A DNA stretch of 64,000 bases from Zhengitettix transpicula. Taxonomy: Eukaryota; Arthropoda; Insecta; Orthoptera; Tetrigidae. The position numbers and the translations under genes are program-made. Below, piece after piece: positions 48,640-60,520 of this stretch. The stretch lies in contig CM073590.1 in assembly GCA_037074705.1 (NCBI GenBank), positions 135,241,600 through 135,305,599 of the forward strand. Direction: 5' to 3'. The notes beneath the pieces are model-generated. The model did not search any database. It was not told the origin of the DNA and saw nothing but the letters and a program-made list of their open reading frames with translations. Each line of letters begins with the position of its first letter. Within the stretch, counting starts at the first letter, position 1.

Positions 48640-49960
48640 AATTTTCGGAGTCAGTGAGATTGATAGTGACTTTCCGATGTATTACAGTATAATTTGGCGC
48701 TACAGTCCGTAGTGAACCTTGGCCTTTCCAACGAGCTTCTCCCATCCTTCACGGTCATATGCTGTCCTCTTCCAATTTCTACATCCCAGCTTCCGTAGAT
48801 CCTCTTCCACTGCGTCCAGCCATCTTCTTCGGGGTCTACCTCGTTCTCTTTGTCCTCCTGGGGTTTCAAGTAGAATCTTCTTTGCCTCCTTGATTCGAGC
48901 TACATTGCCTACCCATTTTATTCTTCCTGATCGTATGATTTTTGTTAGTGGAGCATCAGCGTATATAGTATACAATTCTGTATTGTACCTTTTCCTCCAT
49001 TGTCCAATATCGCACACAGTGCCGATTATCCTTCTAAGAACTCTTCTCTCGAATCCACCCATCAGTCTTGCGTCGGTTTCCGTCTGGGGCCATGTTTTTG
49101 AGGCATATATAAGCACTAGTCTTGCAAGAGTTTTATAACTAGTAAGTTTTGTTGGGCGGCTGAGGAGTCTTGACCTGAATAAATTACTCAAGGCAAAATA
49201 TGCCTTATTTGCTGAAACTAATCTGGCCTTAATTTACGATTAGGTATCATTAGAGCAGGTTACTATGGATCCAAGGTACCTGAAACTTTCGACTCTCTCG
49301 AATGTATGTCCATCCACTCTAAAGGTCTGACATGTTGGACTGATATGCTTTCCCGCATGGTAAATATTTTGTTTTGTCCTCATTTATCGTTAAGCCCATC
49401 TTCCTACTTGCTTGGTTTAAGGCTGTAAAGGCTTCTTTCAGCGCTGGTATTGTTCGCGCTACGATGTCTAAGTCGTCTGCATATGCCAGGATCTGCACTG
49501 ACTTATTATTACTACGATGCCTCTAATCTGTAGGCCTGCACCCCTAATCACTTTCTCGAACGCTACATTAAACAATAGGCATGCCAGTGCATCTCCTTGG
49601 CGTAGCCCATTTTTTATTTTAAGTGGGTCCGAGTAATTTCCACCAACTTGGATGCGGCTTCTTACATCAGACATAATCTTTTTACCATTCTCAGCAGTTT
49701 TCCGTGTATCCCTATCTCTTGTATCGCGCCATACAGCTGTTCTCTATTCACACTGTCATATGTAACCTTGAAGTCAATAAAGAGGTGATGAGTTCCAATT
49801 TTGTATTCAGCAGTCTTCTCCAGGATTTGTCGAAGGTTGAATATCTGGTCTAAGGTTGGCTCCCTTGTCGGAATCCACTCTGATATCCTCCGATCTCTCT
49901 GTCCACCTGTGGGAGTAGCCGATCAAAAATAATATTAGAGAGAACCTTATACCCTAGATT
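48640..49960 (-). pseudogene. Non-LTR retrotransposon (LINE), 5'-truncated, RT to 3' end
   Basis: On the minus strand the order is HHLFIDFKVTYDSVNRE (about 49780), NGLRQGDALACLLFNVAFEK (49550-49610), AYADDLDIVA with the YADD catalytic pair (49465-49495), GLTINEDKTKY, then a C-terminal ORF (49191-48700) with RIKWVGNVARI, ERGRPRRRWLD and a stop. This C-terminal WxGHVAR...GRPRRRW layout is common in arthropod LINE ORFs. Stops and frameshifts (near 49200 and 49500) kill it. About 50 bp after the stop match the 36240-36510 repeat. The plus frame 48719-49138 is its shadow. Confidence 0.92.
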
Positions 49961-52900
49961 CTAGAGGGTAATTATGCGATGGTTTCTGCACTCCATCTGG
50001 TCACCATTTTTATTTATAGTACATATGATCCCTTCATTCCACTTATCTGGTATCCTTTCCTGTTCCCACATAAGAGTAATGAGTTTAAACAAGGATCGCT
50101 TCACATTTCAACAGTTGTGCTGTTATTCTTCAGCTTTCTCAGTGCTTTTCTATCATCCTCTATCACTGTCCCAGTCCCTGTTCAATCTCATGGGGATCGT
50201 TATCTACTTGTTCTAAGTCTCGATTAAGTAGTTCGTTTACTTATACAAAAAGGGAGAACGGCACACACTATTTAATACATAACTTAATGCTTAAGTGGTG
50301 CATTTTCAGTAATTTTGTAGACACGGCAGCTCAGGGAATTTGAGACCGATGGAAAATTTCGTGTTCGGAGTAATACGTTCCATTTACAAGAATATGGTTA
50401 ATAAAGGTAAAGTAAGTTATTAGATATACACCCTGGTAATTCTTGTATCAAATACCGAGTGGGCCTAGTTGTCACACCATAAGAAAATACAACTGCAGCA
50501 AGTGCTGTTGAATTAACATGAGTACATGAAAGATATGTTAATTTATCCCAACCATTAGTTCGTGAATTACAAAATATATTATTTGTTAATAAGATACTTT
50601 AAACATTAAGGTTTTTTTATATGCAATAATTTTGACATACATGCCCTTTTTAACAATATAATTGTATTACTTTCATATCAAAATATCTCATACTATCGGT
50701 CCTAATGATTTCGAGTATTGAATGCAATGAGAATTATCTATGGAAGTATGAAAAATTATATAAGGGTTCACGTTCACAGTCTGGAATAATTTGGTGAATT
50801 TAATGGCAAATAACTATCGTAAGTTTTTGAAACTTCTGGAAAATTGGCCTGTAGATACTACAAAAGCTGAACGGTTAGTGTGAAAAATGGGGCTAACGTT
50901 AATGTTTTCCAGCAACATAAAACTTCCCAATCTGAATGATCCTTCGTTTAAACTAGAGTATGTTTTACTGTCAAGTTAGTAAAATAACACAGGTCAAGAT
51001 CAAAATTTTGGTACAGTATCTATATATTCCAAGTAAAAGTGTAAAACATTTTTCAGTTTAAAACATTATTGAAATGTTTGCCAAATTTTTATGAACTATA
51101 ATTTGAACAATTAAAAGTACATCAATTCACTGTTACATCTAATTCTGTAAGTTCAACGTTTTTGGAGACTTATTTTTAAAACTTTTCATATCCACTTTAT
51201 ATTTATCACTTGCAGCTTTTATTGATTTACTGATTATTACTAAATTAAATTGCTTGCAACTGAAGCTATAAGCAGTTTCAACTGGTGTGAAACTATGTGC
51301 CTGACATATGATACAAATTTTAATTTTTGTTAGGTGATTTAAAAAAACCAAACAATTTCATTTAATAAAAATTGGGTAATAAATTTTCCAAGTACACAGA
51401 AGCACAGCAATAGATAATGTATGTAAATGTTTTAAATTTCCTAAATTCACAGCATCAAAACAATTGTTCTATCTGATAATAATACTCTATACTTAATGTT
51501 ACAAAATGTTTTGTGTGAAAATATTACTCACAAAAAGATTAAGCTACATGAGTTTACATTGTATAGATTTAATCAAAAATTAATGAAATTATGGAAAATT
51601 TTTAAAAATCATAAAAAAAATGTTGAAACTTGGCTATTGTTTTAAAAGCAGCAAGAACACACAATTTAAAAACAAGAGGTAATACAAAATCTAAATTTAA
51701 AGAAGCTATCTCCTTCAAATTGTGGGTTTAAATCATTTCTCTAGACTACTTAAATAATTTTTATCCATGTCAGAAAGCTTAATGGGTTTGCTTAAGGATT
51801 GTTGAGCAGAACATGATGATGTCACATTAATACAGAGAACACACACTATTCTGGAGAATTTTTCCTTCATTCAGCACTTAGAAACCTTGAAAAATCATTT
51901 TGCACAGTGTCTGTTATCTGTATCAATGTGACATCAACACAAGCTTCTTTTATGATCCTTAAGCTAACCATCTCTGCTGCCAGTATTCTGTATAATGTCT
52001 ATGAAAGTTGATAACCTCATGCTAGCTGACACTGACACTCACCATAGCCATTTACTACAAACATTTAACTCAATTCACTGCCTAGCTTACACTGGACTGC
52101 AATTCAGCCCAAGCATAATAAACAAAACTTCCCACAACATTCCCCACCTGCCCTAGGTTTGCCTTCGGATGCCCTCCAAACCTCTGTAACATCCTCATCC
52201 ACCCTTGTTGGCTTCACTCTCACACTGTCTCACCAAAGTCAGATTGTCATCATTGCAGGAGGAACGGGTGCTATGTCTGTCCTATCATCATACTACAATA
52301 TTCCAAAATCCTTCTCAAACAGCCAAAGAAATCATTACTTACCTTTCCTCCCACATAATTCACCATATTAATAGCAGACTTTCTTCATCGGCCAAACAAA
52401 ACTACCTCTTCCAGAATGCATTGGTAACTAATGTAGCACCTAACACATGATTACCAATAACTGCTTACTCCAGAAGCCACAAACCAGCAATTATGACCAA
52501 TGCTTCACACTGGCCCTCATTAAAGCCTTGGCTCCTTTCATACTATCCATTTTTCTCCCTGAATCCGGGAGAAAAATGGACAGGGAAAATCCAGACCAGA
52601 AACATGGTAAAATTCTTCCAGAGAAAACCTGGAATGCAATAGCTGATCTTAGTTGGCGGTTGTGCTTTCAAATAAATCATATACAAATTCTTGCTAATTT
52701 TAAGAATTAACAATAATAATCCTAAATACGACCTTCATACAGACAAATTTTAAAGAGAGAAATAATAAGTAATAAAATTTAAGTTTAGAAGAGTGAAACT
52801 TTTCAACGCTGAATTAAAAGTTTGTATGGTAAGAAGGTTTTATTTATTATTATTATTTTTAACAAACATTAACATTTAGTAATTGATCCCAATGTTTTTA

Positions 52901-53700
52901 CCAGTCATCAAATTGAAATTAAAAATTAAATCTTCATTTTCCAAATTTATAATTTAAAAAATTGATGAGCTTTTTGCAATTTGCCATATTCATCTGTACA
53001 AGGAAAAAATTCATAACACAATTACGTCCATGGACTGCACATTGTTGTTAAATAAATCAGTCCTCGACTTAACTAGTGTTACATTAACACCTCATCTTTA
53101 TTTAAAAAGTGGCTTTCCACAATTAGTCATCATCAGCTGAAATTAAATAAATTTAAAATTTCACATCAAGTCAAGAAGAAACTACATCATGGTCAACTTG
53201 GTTACAAAAGCCGAGTTAATGTAACACCGATTAATTGGAGGACTGATTTTTTTGTTTGAATTATTTAAGGAAAAAAATTTTCAGAACCATTTAGGCCTAC
53301 ATATTAACTAGGATCTTACATATACATTTTTTATACATAAAAATATATTTGTAATACTCTTTAAAAGTAAACCATTAATTTGGAAATGAGGAATTACTTT
53401 CTCATTTAAATTTGACTACTGATTCAAACCTTGCAGTTAATTATTAAAATTAACAATTTATTAATTATCAGTCTTTTAATATAAATTTTATATACTTGAA
53501 GAAAAATTATTGCACTATCTTTCTATAATGGTTGCCGAAACAAACGACGAAAATGTCATGTTATAAATGAAAGGAAATATTATTTCATACCTTATTTGAG
53601 GAAATATGAAGATGTATTTTTCAATTATTTTCGAATGTTCATTGCCTAACTTGATGAATTAAATGAAAAATTCAAGGACACTCACAACTAACCGATATGC
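49961..53700. other. Long AT-rich stretch without a recognised gene
   Basis: Frames at 49974-50227 and 52159-52710 overlap in different frames and match no family. A perfect hairpin lies at 52546-52580 (separate entry). Confidence 0.45.
52546..52580. repeat. Perfect 14-bp hairpin (TCCATTTTTCTCCC)
   Basis: TCCATTTTTCTCCC and GGGAGAAAAATGGA flank a 7-base loop. Related TCCATTTTTTTCCCTGAACA occurs at 53942-53961 and TCCATTTTTCCCCC near 53868. Confidence 0.75.
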
Positions 53701-53779
53701 TGGCCATAAGGTAAATATATATATATATGCTATGTTTATGTGCGGATAATAAAAAATATATGCTTAATCCCACCACAGT

Positions 53780-54040
53780 TGACACAAGAACATCATTGTT
53801 GTCAGAGAAGCATTGTTGTTTCCCCGGATCTACACAGTGGCAACTCTGGGCGACACACTTGTCCCCATCCATTTTTCCCCCGTCACCAAACAGTGTGAAA
53901 GGGTCCATAAGCTTCTTCAGGCAACTAAAAGAATGTCTCCATCCATTTTTTTCCCTGAACAGGGGATTCTGTTGAGAAAAGTCCCAGGCAAAGTCCTGCG
54001 CTCGGCATCCTCTAGCAGTTCCCCAATCACAAACTCGCAT
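53780..54040. repeat. Repeat with two CCATCCATTTTT blocks
   Basis: Two CCATCCATTTTT(T)(C)CC blocks lie about 75 bp apart with AGTGTGAAAGGGTCC between. A 122-codon minus frame covers it but shows no domain, so it is listed as repeat rather than gene. Confidence 0.5.
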
Positions 54041-54133
54041 ATTTTACTTTTTATCTGCAAACTCTAATTACACAATACATATATGTAAATGTGAGTAAGG
54101 ATGTGACATTGCCAAAGTAATTGAGATAATTAG

Positions 54134-54407
54134 TATGGAAAGGAAAGAGATAGTTGGAGGCTTACCTGAAATTGAACTTCAGCATAGCCACTCAGGACCA
54201 AAGCCCCCTTCTTTAAGAAAGAGAATTAAATTCCATTATCTTCCAACTGTCGCAGCCAGCCAGTGCAGAAGATGTAATTCTCTTTCATGAAGAAGGGTGC
54301 TGAGAGCCTCAAAAAATTTGAAGAACATTCTTTGATCATGAGTAGCTATGCCAACCTTCAATTTCAGGTAAGCTACAAATATCTATCTTTCCTTTCCACA
54401 CCAATTT
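54134..54407. mobile_element. MITE, GTATGGAAAGGAAAGAGA ends
   Basis: Left AGTATGGAAAGGAAAGAGAT...GGCTTACCTGAAATTG, right CAATTTCAGGTAAGCTAC...TCTTTCCTTTCCACACC. Long imperfect arms. Same family as 11131-11263. Confidence 0.8.
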
Positions 54408-54424
54408 TAGATGTATTACACATT

Positions 54425-54660
54425 TGGATAGGAAAGAGAGACAGTGTTCTTGACTTACCTGAAATCAACAGTTGAACTAGTCATGCTGAGCAGAAAATAA
54501 ATTGTCTGTAATGCAATTTGTGTCCAGCCAGCAGGCAGTTCAGACATTCTTTCCTGACAAAGGAGGCTCAGGTCTTCGAAAATTTGAAATTTTTTTCTGC
54601 TCAGCCTGACTGGACCAACTGTTTAGCCAGCTAACCTGTCTCTCTTTCCTATCTAAATGT
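54425..54660. mobile_element. MITE, TTGGATAGGAAAGAGAGAC ends
   Basis: Ends ATTTGGATAGGAAAGAGAGA and GTCTCTCTTTCCTATCTAAA, with inner GACTTACCTGAAATCAAC. Closest to the copy at 942-1176. Confidence 0.8.
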
Positions 54661-55287
54661 TTTAATTAATTTGATCTTTTCTCATATTCCTGAAGTGCTT
54701 CATATATACTTGTTTGGATGTGTGTATTATTCTGTTATTTCCTCCAAATTTTCCATTGTGATTTTTCCTTAGAAAGAGAAACAGCAGTTGCCTTTGTTGG
54801 GTGTTGATTGTTTCTGTTTAATGGCCCACTGGTTAATTTAATCTGACTCGGTCAGAACAATGTGCATGCCCATTCTATCCTGAGGGAAGTGGCTTAAGGC
54901 CTCAAAATTTTATCAAGCTCATTACTGCCTAACCTGGCAATGCCAAGTATCAATATAAGGTAATTCAGCCACTCCCTATCCCTCTTTCATGTCAAGATGA
55001 GTTAATTTTGAAAAACAATGTAATGATAGGAGGAAGCTAAAAAATCCATTATTAACCAGAGTCTCGAAGATGAGTATCATAAGATTGGGAATCCCTAGTA
55101 GATATTATTCTTCAATAGTTAGCAAGATCTACTCTTCTTGTATGTTGGCTTGACAGTCTGTTGAAAGTTTAGGTGGCAATTGTATGGTGACAATCCATAC
55201 AAAGCAAAACCTTTAATGTGTCTCAGTATGTCACATAAATTAATAATTTCAATATTTATTATAAATCAAACTTTTCTCTTTTTCTAG

Positions 55288-55561
55288 GGACTTTGGCATT
55301 CACATACGAGAACAAGTAAAAAAAGCCTTTACAGCTGGAGAATTGTTTCAAGGAGATCAAGAAAAGTGCTCACGAGCTCATGCCAGCCTGAAGAGATTAT
55401 CAGATGATGTTCATAATCAGATGTATAAAAGATATTCATTGTCATCTGCTTCAGGGTTAACAGGAGAAGGATGCAAATCTGTGTTATCGTCTGAATCTAT
55501 GAAGTTTTTGAAATATAAAAAGAAAAGCTTATTTGCTCGGATATTTAATAGAAAAAGTTGA
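55288..55561 (+). CDS. Terminal exon of an unrecognised gene, just upstream of METTL15
   Basis: A polypyrimidine tract and TTTTTCTAG end at 55287. From 55288 one base plus 90 codons run DFGIHIREQVKKAFTAGE to a basic end (KKKSLFARIFNRKS) and TGA at 55559-55561. Charged, heptad-like spacing near ASLKRLSDDVHNQMYKRY suggests an amphipathic helix. The family is not recognised and earlier exons are not seen between 54660 and 55280. No AATAAA lies between this stop and the METTL15 ATG ten bases on, so a transcript ending here must run into METTL15. It could alternatively be METTL15 leader sequence that happens to be open, though 90 open codons in AT-rich DNA with a good acceptor favour real coding. 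Confidence 0.6.
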
Positions 55562-55570
55562 ATTAAAAAA

Positions 55571-56632
55571 ATGTTTCAAGTCATTTTTAAATGTAGTAGG
55601 CATTATTCACAAGCACATATTAATTTAGGTAAAAAGGTGGCTCATGTGCCAGTAATGTTACAAGAAGTCTTGCAATGTTTTCAACCAAAGAATAATGAAG
55701 TATTTATTGATATGACATTTGGTGCTGGCGGACACTCACTTGCACTTTTAGAATCTGCACCTAACATCAAAGTCTATGCTTTAGATAGAGATCCAGTGGC
55801 CTTTGAATATGCTCAAAATCTGTCAATATCATACCCTAATAGATTAATTCCATTATTAGGAAAGTTTAGTGAGTTGCCAGAGTTATTAAAACCATTTGAT
55901 GTAAGTCTGTGTTCAGTTGACGGTTTTCTATTTGATTTTGGTTGTTCTTCTATGCAATTTGATACTGCTAAAAGAGGTTTTTCAATAAGTAAAGAAGGGC
56001 CGTTAGATATGCGGATGGATGGTACACGTTTCCCTGATGCTCCTACAGCTGCAGATGTATTGGAAAAAGCTGAAGAATATGATCTAATTAAGATTTTGAA
56101 AATATATGGAGAAGAAAAGCAAGCAAAGAAAATTTCAAGAGCTATAATAGAATCTCGTTATCAGTTTAAAAATCTAAGAACAACAAAAGAATTGTGTGAC
56201 CTTGTTGCATCTGTGTACAATGTTGAATATAAAGCAGACAAATTGGACAGACCTGCACATGTGGCAACAAAAACGTTCCAAGCTCTTCGAATTTTTGTTA
56301 ATAATGAATTAAACGAACTTAATTATAGTATAATTTTAGCTGAAAGATACCTAAAATCTGGGGGGAAAATAGTTGCTATAACTTTCCATTCATTAGAAGA
56401 CCGTATAGTCAAACGGCATTTAAGTGGCAATGTAATTAATAATGTTATTAATCCTCTTCCTGTGAAGTACACTGATCCATCTCTGTGGTATGATAAGGAA
56501 GAAGTTCACTGCCTTTTAAATTCAAATTGGCAATCAATTCACAAGCATGTTATTGTCCCAAATGACAGTGAAATATATAATAATCCAAGAAGTCGTTCAG
56601 CAAAGCTTAGATGTGGAATCAAAATTAACTGA
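55571..56632 (+). CDS. METTL15: METTL15-type 12S rRNA N4-cytidine methyltransferase (MraW/RsmH family)
   Basis: It methylates N4 of a cytidine in mitochondrial small-subunit rRNA using S-adenosylmethionine, a step in mitoribosome maturation. The 353-residue frame is intronless and complete. Seen are HVPVM at 25-29, the SAM-binding DMTFGAGGHS at 47-56, ALDRDP at 70-75, FDFGCSSMQFD, GPLDMRMD, a LRIFVNNEL helix, FHSLEDRIVK and the C-terminal NPRSRSAKLR, all in MraW order. The N-terminus is basic and lacks acidic residues up to residue 31, fitting a mitochondrial presequence. The start has A at -3. It is in the same frame as the ORF ending nine bases upstream. A poly(A) signal follows 48 bases after the stop. 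Confidence 0.95.
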   Translation: MFQVIFKCSRHYSQAHINLGKKVAHVPVMLQEVLQCFQPKNNEVFIDMTFGAGGHSLALLESAPNIKVYALDRDPVAFEYAQNLSISYPNRLIPLLGKFSELPELLKPFDVSLCSVDGFLFDFGCSSMQFDTAKRGFSISKEGPLDMRMDGTRFPDAPTAADVLEKAEEYDLIKILKIYGEEKQAKKISRAIIESRYQFKNLRTTKELCDLVASVYNVEYKADKLDRPAHVATKTFQALRIFVNNELNELNYSIILAERYLKSGGKIVAITFHSLEDRIVKRHLSGNVINNVINPLPVKYTDPSLWYDKEEVHCLLNSNWQSIHKHVIVPNDSEIYNNPRSRSAKLRCGIKIN

Positions 56633-56679
56633 CTGTCCCTGAATGTTTTCATTGATAATGTTAACATTTTAATTTTGAG

Positions 56680-56685
56680 AATAAA
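56680..56685 (+). terminator. Poly(A) signal of METTL15
   Basis: AATAAA within GAGAATAAAACC, 48 bases after the TGA stop. It serves METTL15 and, if the transcript is shared, the upstream ORF. Confidence 0.65.
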
Positions 56686-56689
56686 ACCT

Positions 56690-58230
56690 AAGAATTTGAA
56701 ATATTTTTATTTCCCTTACCCATTTACACCTTCGTTTTACTTAACGGCTAAAGCAAAGTTTAGTAGAGCACTGATGTCATACCTCCTAGAAAATTGTAAT
56801 TGTCATCAAGAATTTCTCTTCATTTTTCATATTTACTAATTCAAATATTTATAATTAAGCATTGGATTTTCCTTTATTTCAGTCACACATTTTAAAATAA
56901 ATAAGATAAATGAAGTAATACATATTTTCATCTACATTGAATGTATCCCTTCATTGGCTTGGAAAGATATAACATCAATGTTGTTACCAAACACTATTTT
57001 CGTATCAGTTAATCATAATACAGTCTTATCACAAGGTAGGTTTATTTGGTCAATACTAATTTGAACAATTTAATTCACTTAATACTGTAAATATTTCATT
57101 CTTTATGCAGGCATATGTAGTAAAGAAATACCATTTCACCTGCCAGCATACATCAGAGAATGATCAAATTCTTACTGATAATTGAACAAATTTTTAAAAT
57201 GACACTTGTACAGATACGAGTTGCCAGAAAAGTATACATAGCTTAGGTCGTACAAAGTCTATTTTTTAAAGGGTTTGTGCTAATTAGATTGATGGAACAA
57301 ATGTGTGTGAACTACATACAAGCTATTTTCACAGTTTTGCACCTTGTTAATATGAAGAACTAGTCTATAAAGGGTGTAATGTATGTGAAGAGGAACTTAA
57401 ATGTAATTTTAATAGAAGATAAGGGACAGAGACTAAGATTATTTATTTATTCACAACACCCATAGAATTATACTGGAACTTTGGGAATATTAAATCCCTT
57501 ACTATCACAAAAGATAAATTTGAAATTTTGTATGATTAATTGCCAAGATGAACGACAAATTTTAAAAGGTCCTATGAACAGATTAACAATTTGTTTTAGG
57601 TAAAACTTGTGTGGATTTAGTTACTTTCAGACAAAAATAATAGATGACAAAGAAATGTAAGACATTATTTCCTTCCAATTTCCCTATAACACCTTCATGT
57701 TACATTTTTACAAATATTTGTAATAATTTTGGTATTATTGTCAATTTTCCAAGATAACCAAATTACTATTTAAGAATCATTTATATAAATTTAATAAAAT
57801 TCAATTTTTTCACATTGCAACAAAACATTACCAGGTTTCTTAGCAGTGCTTGCTGATACAAGTGCAACAGCACAAAGGGAGAAAAGAAACCATTACACCA
57901 TCGTTCCCACCTACTAAAACACTCCAAACTCTCATTGGAAAGTTGCATCAAAGGAGAAAAAAAGGAATTGGAATTGATGCTATGAAGCCTGTAATAATTA
58001 AAATAAATGTTGGGAGTCCCTGGTTTAGGATGAACTGGAGGTGTTACTGAAAGGATAGTTAAGAGATTTTTTAGTCAAATCACAAAAGTCCCACTCACAT
58101 CACCATGCAAGCCTCACCTTAACAGGTGGCTGATAAGATTTGTGGCACATCATAGAAACATGACAATGGTTACCACTGTTGCATCAACAAATCTCTCAAA
58201 ATAAATTAAAATATGGGACATATAAAGCAT
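56690..58230. other. Unassigned AT-rich stretch
   Basis: Only a 66-codon plus frame at 57850-58050 with no known domain. Confidence 0.4.
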
Positions 58231-58239
58231 ATTCCTGGA

Positions 58240-58600
58240 ATCACTCTTGTCTGTACTAAATGAACTAAACCTAGACAACAAATCTACAAACCTAATCAGA
58301 GAAATCCTTACCAACACATACTCCAAATTTACATAATCAGACTACAGTCCAACCATTTTTAGATTAAAACTGGTGTATGACAAGGAGATAGACATTTAAC
58401 TGCACCCTAGAAATAAGAGTGAAACATGATGACCAATAGTAGAATCTGACTAGGAGTAGAAAAAAAAGCATCAAAGTCAATTGCTTAGCTTTTGCAAATG
58501 ATATAGCCCTGCAAACAGATCTGGGAAGAATATAAGGAACAGACCAAAAAACAAATAAGACTCACAATTTTCTTCTATAAGACAAACATATTGCACTGAA
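58240..58600 (+). pseudogene. Decayed LINE reverse transcriptase
   Basis: In broken frames it reads NKSTNLIREILTNTYSKF-like, TGV-stop-QGDR (the TGVRQGD motif), LGVEKKASKSI and an FANDIAL stretch in place of YADDIAL. Many stops. It is a different copy from 48640-49960. Confidence 0.65.
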
Positions 58601-59150
58601 ATATTTTAAAGTGTGAGAATAGAAATCGTCAAAGAATTCAAATATCAAATTGCTAGTTAGCAATATTTGGTTTATACTAAACAGTCAATTTTATATTTAA
58701 AATAACCAAAATCTTTGTACATATACTAATTAAATAAGTATATAGTGGAAGTGACAAAATGGTGGGGGCTGTGGAGATGACTGCTGCGGGTATAATTTTT
58801 GGGGGCAGCTAAATTTCAGTTAATTTTGAATTTAAATACTTAAATATGGGGGAAGCGAATTTGGACTCCGCCTTGGCTGGCAGAAATTCACGCTAAGCCA
58901 CTGGGGCAGTCTATACGTAATTTTGTAGATTATGTGGGAGGAAAGGCATGTGATGTTCTCTTTGATTTTGTATGTCTTTGTGTGATTCTGGAAGATTGTG
59001 GTGGGTTCTACGATCAGAGCAGTTTACTTACCAGTAGGTGTATACAGGCTGGGAGTAAATAAATTGTCAATTTTTTTAAGATCTGAGCATCCTTCACCAG
59101 AATAGTTGGGCTGAACATTGTGCAGGCTGCCTGCTCAGTCTCATATATAT
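58601..59150. other. Unassigned stretch
   Basis: G-rich segment 58750-58860 and no domain-bearing frame. Confidence 0.35.
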
Positions 59151-60404
59151 TGTAATGATTAGACTTTATTACCATATATATATATATAAACTTTATTACC
59201 AAAAAATACATTTAAAAAAATTGACTTATCCTTTAATAACATTTACATCTGTTAATATTATACATTCCAACTTACGGTTTCTCAGGTTTACTTCGACTCG
59301 TTCTTTAGACACGCACTTTACAGCTTGGACATTCACTCACTGACTCTAACACAATATCACTGGTTCTCCATATCCAGTGAAAATATCCCAGGTGCTCGTT
59401 GTGACACTACTTGACGTCGTTTGCTGCATCCAGGTCGCCTACCATCGAAGACAGGTCAAATTCTCCTACTCATACAGATAGAGCTTCTGTATGTTAAAAA
59501 TGTTTGTAGTTGTTATAGTTTTGCTGACTGATGCTGACTATTTCTGTCTCAAACTCCAACCACGATGCATTCAGCACGCTGGCTCCACTCTGACTATGCT
59601 ACACGTTCGATGCCCACAGCATCTCTCTCTTACGCTGACTGTCTCTCGTTCCTCTCCCACGCTAACTGTCTCTTCGATGCGTCCTGCACCCCTCTCCCAC
59701 ACTAACTGTCGGCACAATAGGTTATATACCACTAGCCTCCTTGTTTTTCTCTTGATGCTAAATTCCGTCGCAACGGCGCGGTGACAGAATCCCATTACCG
59801 AAATTTACGTCCTTGCCGTTGGAGTCCTTTAGCCGGCTGCCCTCTTTTGTCCGAAGCCCGACAATCGCGACAGGTCCAATTTGTCTTTGGGCCTCTCCCC
59901 TCACAAGTGCGCGATACTAATTTCTCCAGATCCTAAGTCAACAAGTGCCTGGACCCTTACACCCACTGACTCTCCATGCAGCTGCAGTTATTTCGCCCCC
60001 GCAATTACTCAGGACTCGTCGGCCTCATCTGACTCGCACAAGATCCTTTCTTGCAAGTCCCAAGCAAATACGCCACTTGTCAGGTCATTCATCAGAGACA
60101 ATAGCCTGCTCTACACTTTGGGACCATCTGCTCGCCCACGTTCTGCGTTACGGATTCGCCACAGATTCCCAAATCAATAAGTTACTGGACCCGCAATTAC
60201 TCTTTAGACCTAATTGCCACACCGTCACACTTTCCTACAAATTACGGCTTCCTCTCTGCCGCCCACCAGCACTCATCCTAGATAAATGTCTTACCACTCC
60301 GTCTTGTCACCTCGTGACAGGACCCGTAATTACTTTTCCCTTGCATTCTCTTTACGACATGTGCGCTGTTTTTTAAACCAATGCATTATATTAAATGCAT
60401 TACA
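59151..60404 (-). mobile_element. LTR-like element, copy i
   Basis: Begins TGTAATGATTAGACTTTATT and ends AAATGCATTACA, with ATATAT on both sides. It holds the inverse of the CACTGTCTTCGATGG-type block at about 59441-59458, shared with copy a. Open frames of 99-143 codons at 59881-60376 lie in a C-rich part and match nothing known. Confidence 0.75.
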
Positions 60405-60433
60405 ATATATATATATTTTTTTATATATATATT

Positions 60434-60520
60434 AGTAAGGATGTGACATCAAACATAATTGCAATATTGGTATAAAGAGGACAGAGAGATACGTTGTGGC
60501 TTACCTGAAAGTGAAGTGTG
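60434..60520. repeat. One-ended MITE fragment
   Basis: GGATGTGACAT, AAAGAGGACAGAGAGATACG and GTGGCTTACCTGAAAGTGAA match one arm of the 11131 and 54134 MITEs. The other arm is missing. Confidence 0.6.

Noticed and set aside
48719..49138. 139-codon plus-strand frame
   Set aside because: It is the antisense shadow of the LINE C-terminal ORF, whose motifs (GRPRRRW, YADD) are clear on the minus strand.
53672..54040. 122-codon minus-strand frame
   Set aside because: Covers a repeat with duplicated CCATCCATTTTT blocks, has overlapping frames on the other strand and no family resemblance.
59945..60376. 143-codon plus-strand frame
   Set aside because: Sits in the C-rich part of LTR-like copy i, overlaps a second frame, and no domain is seen.
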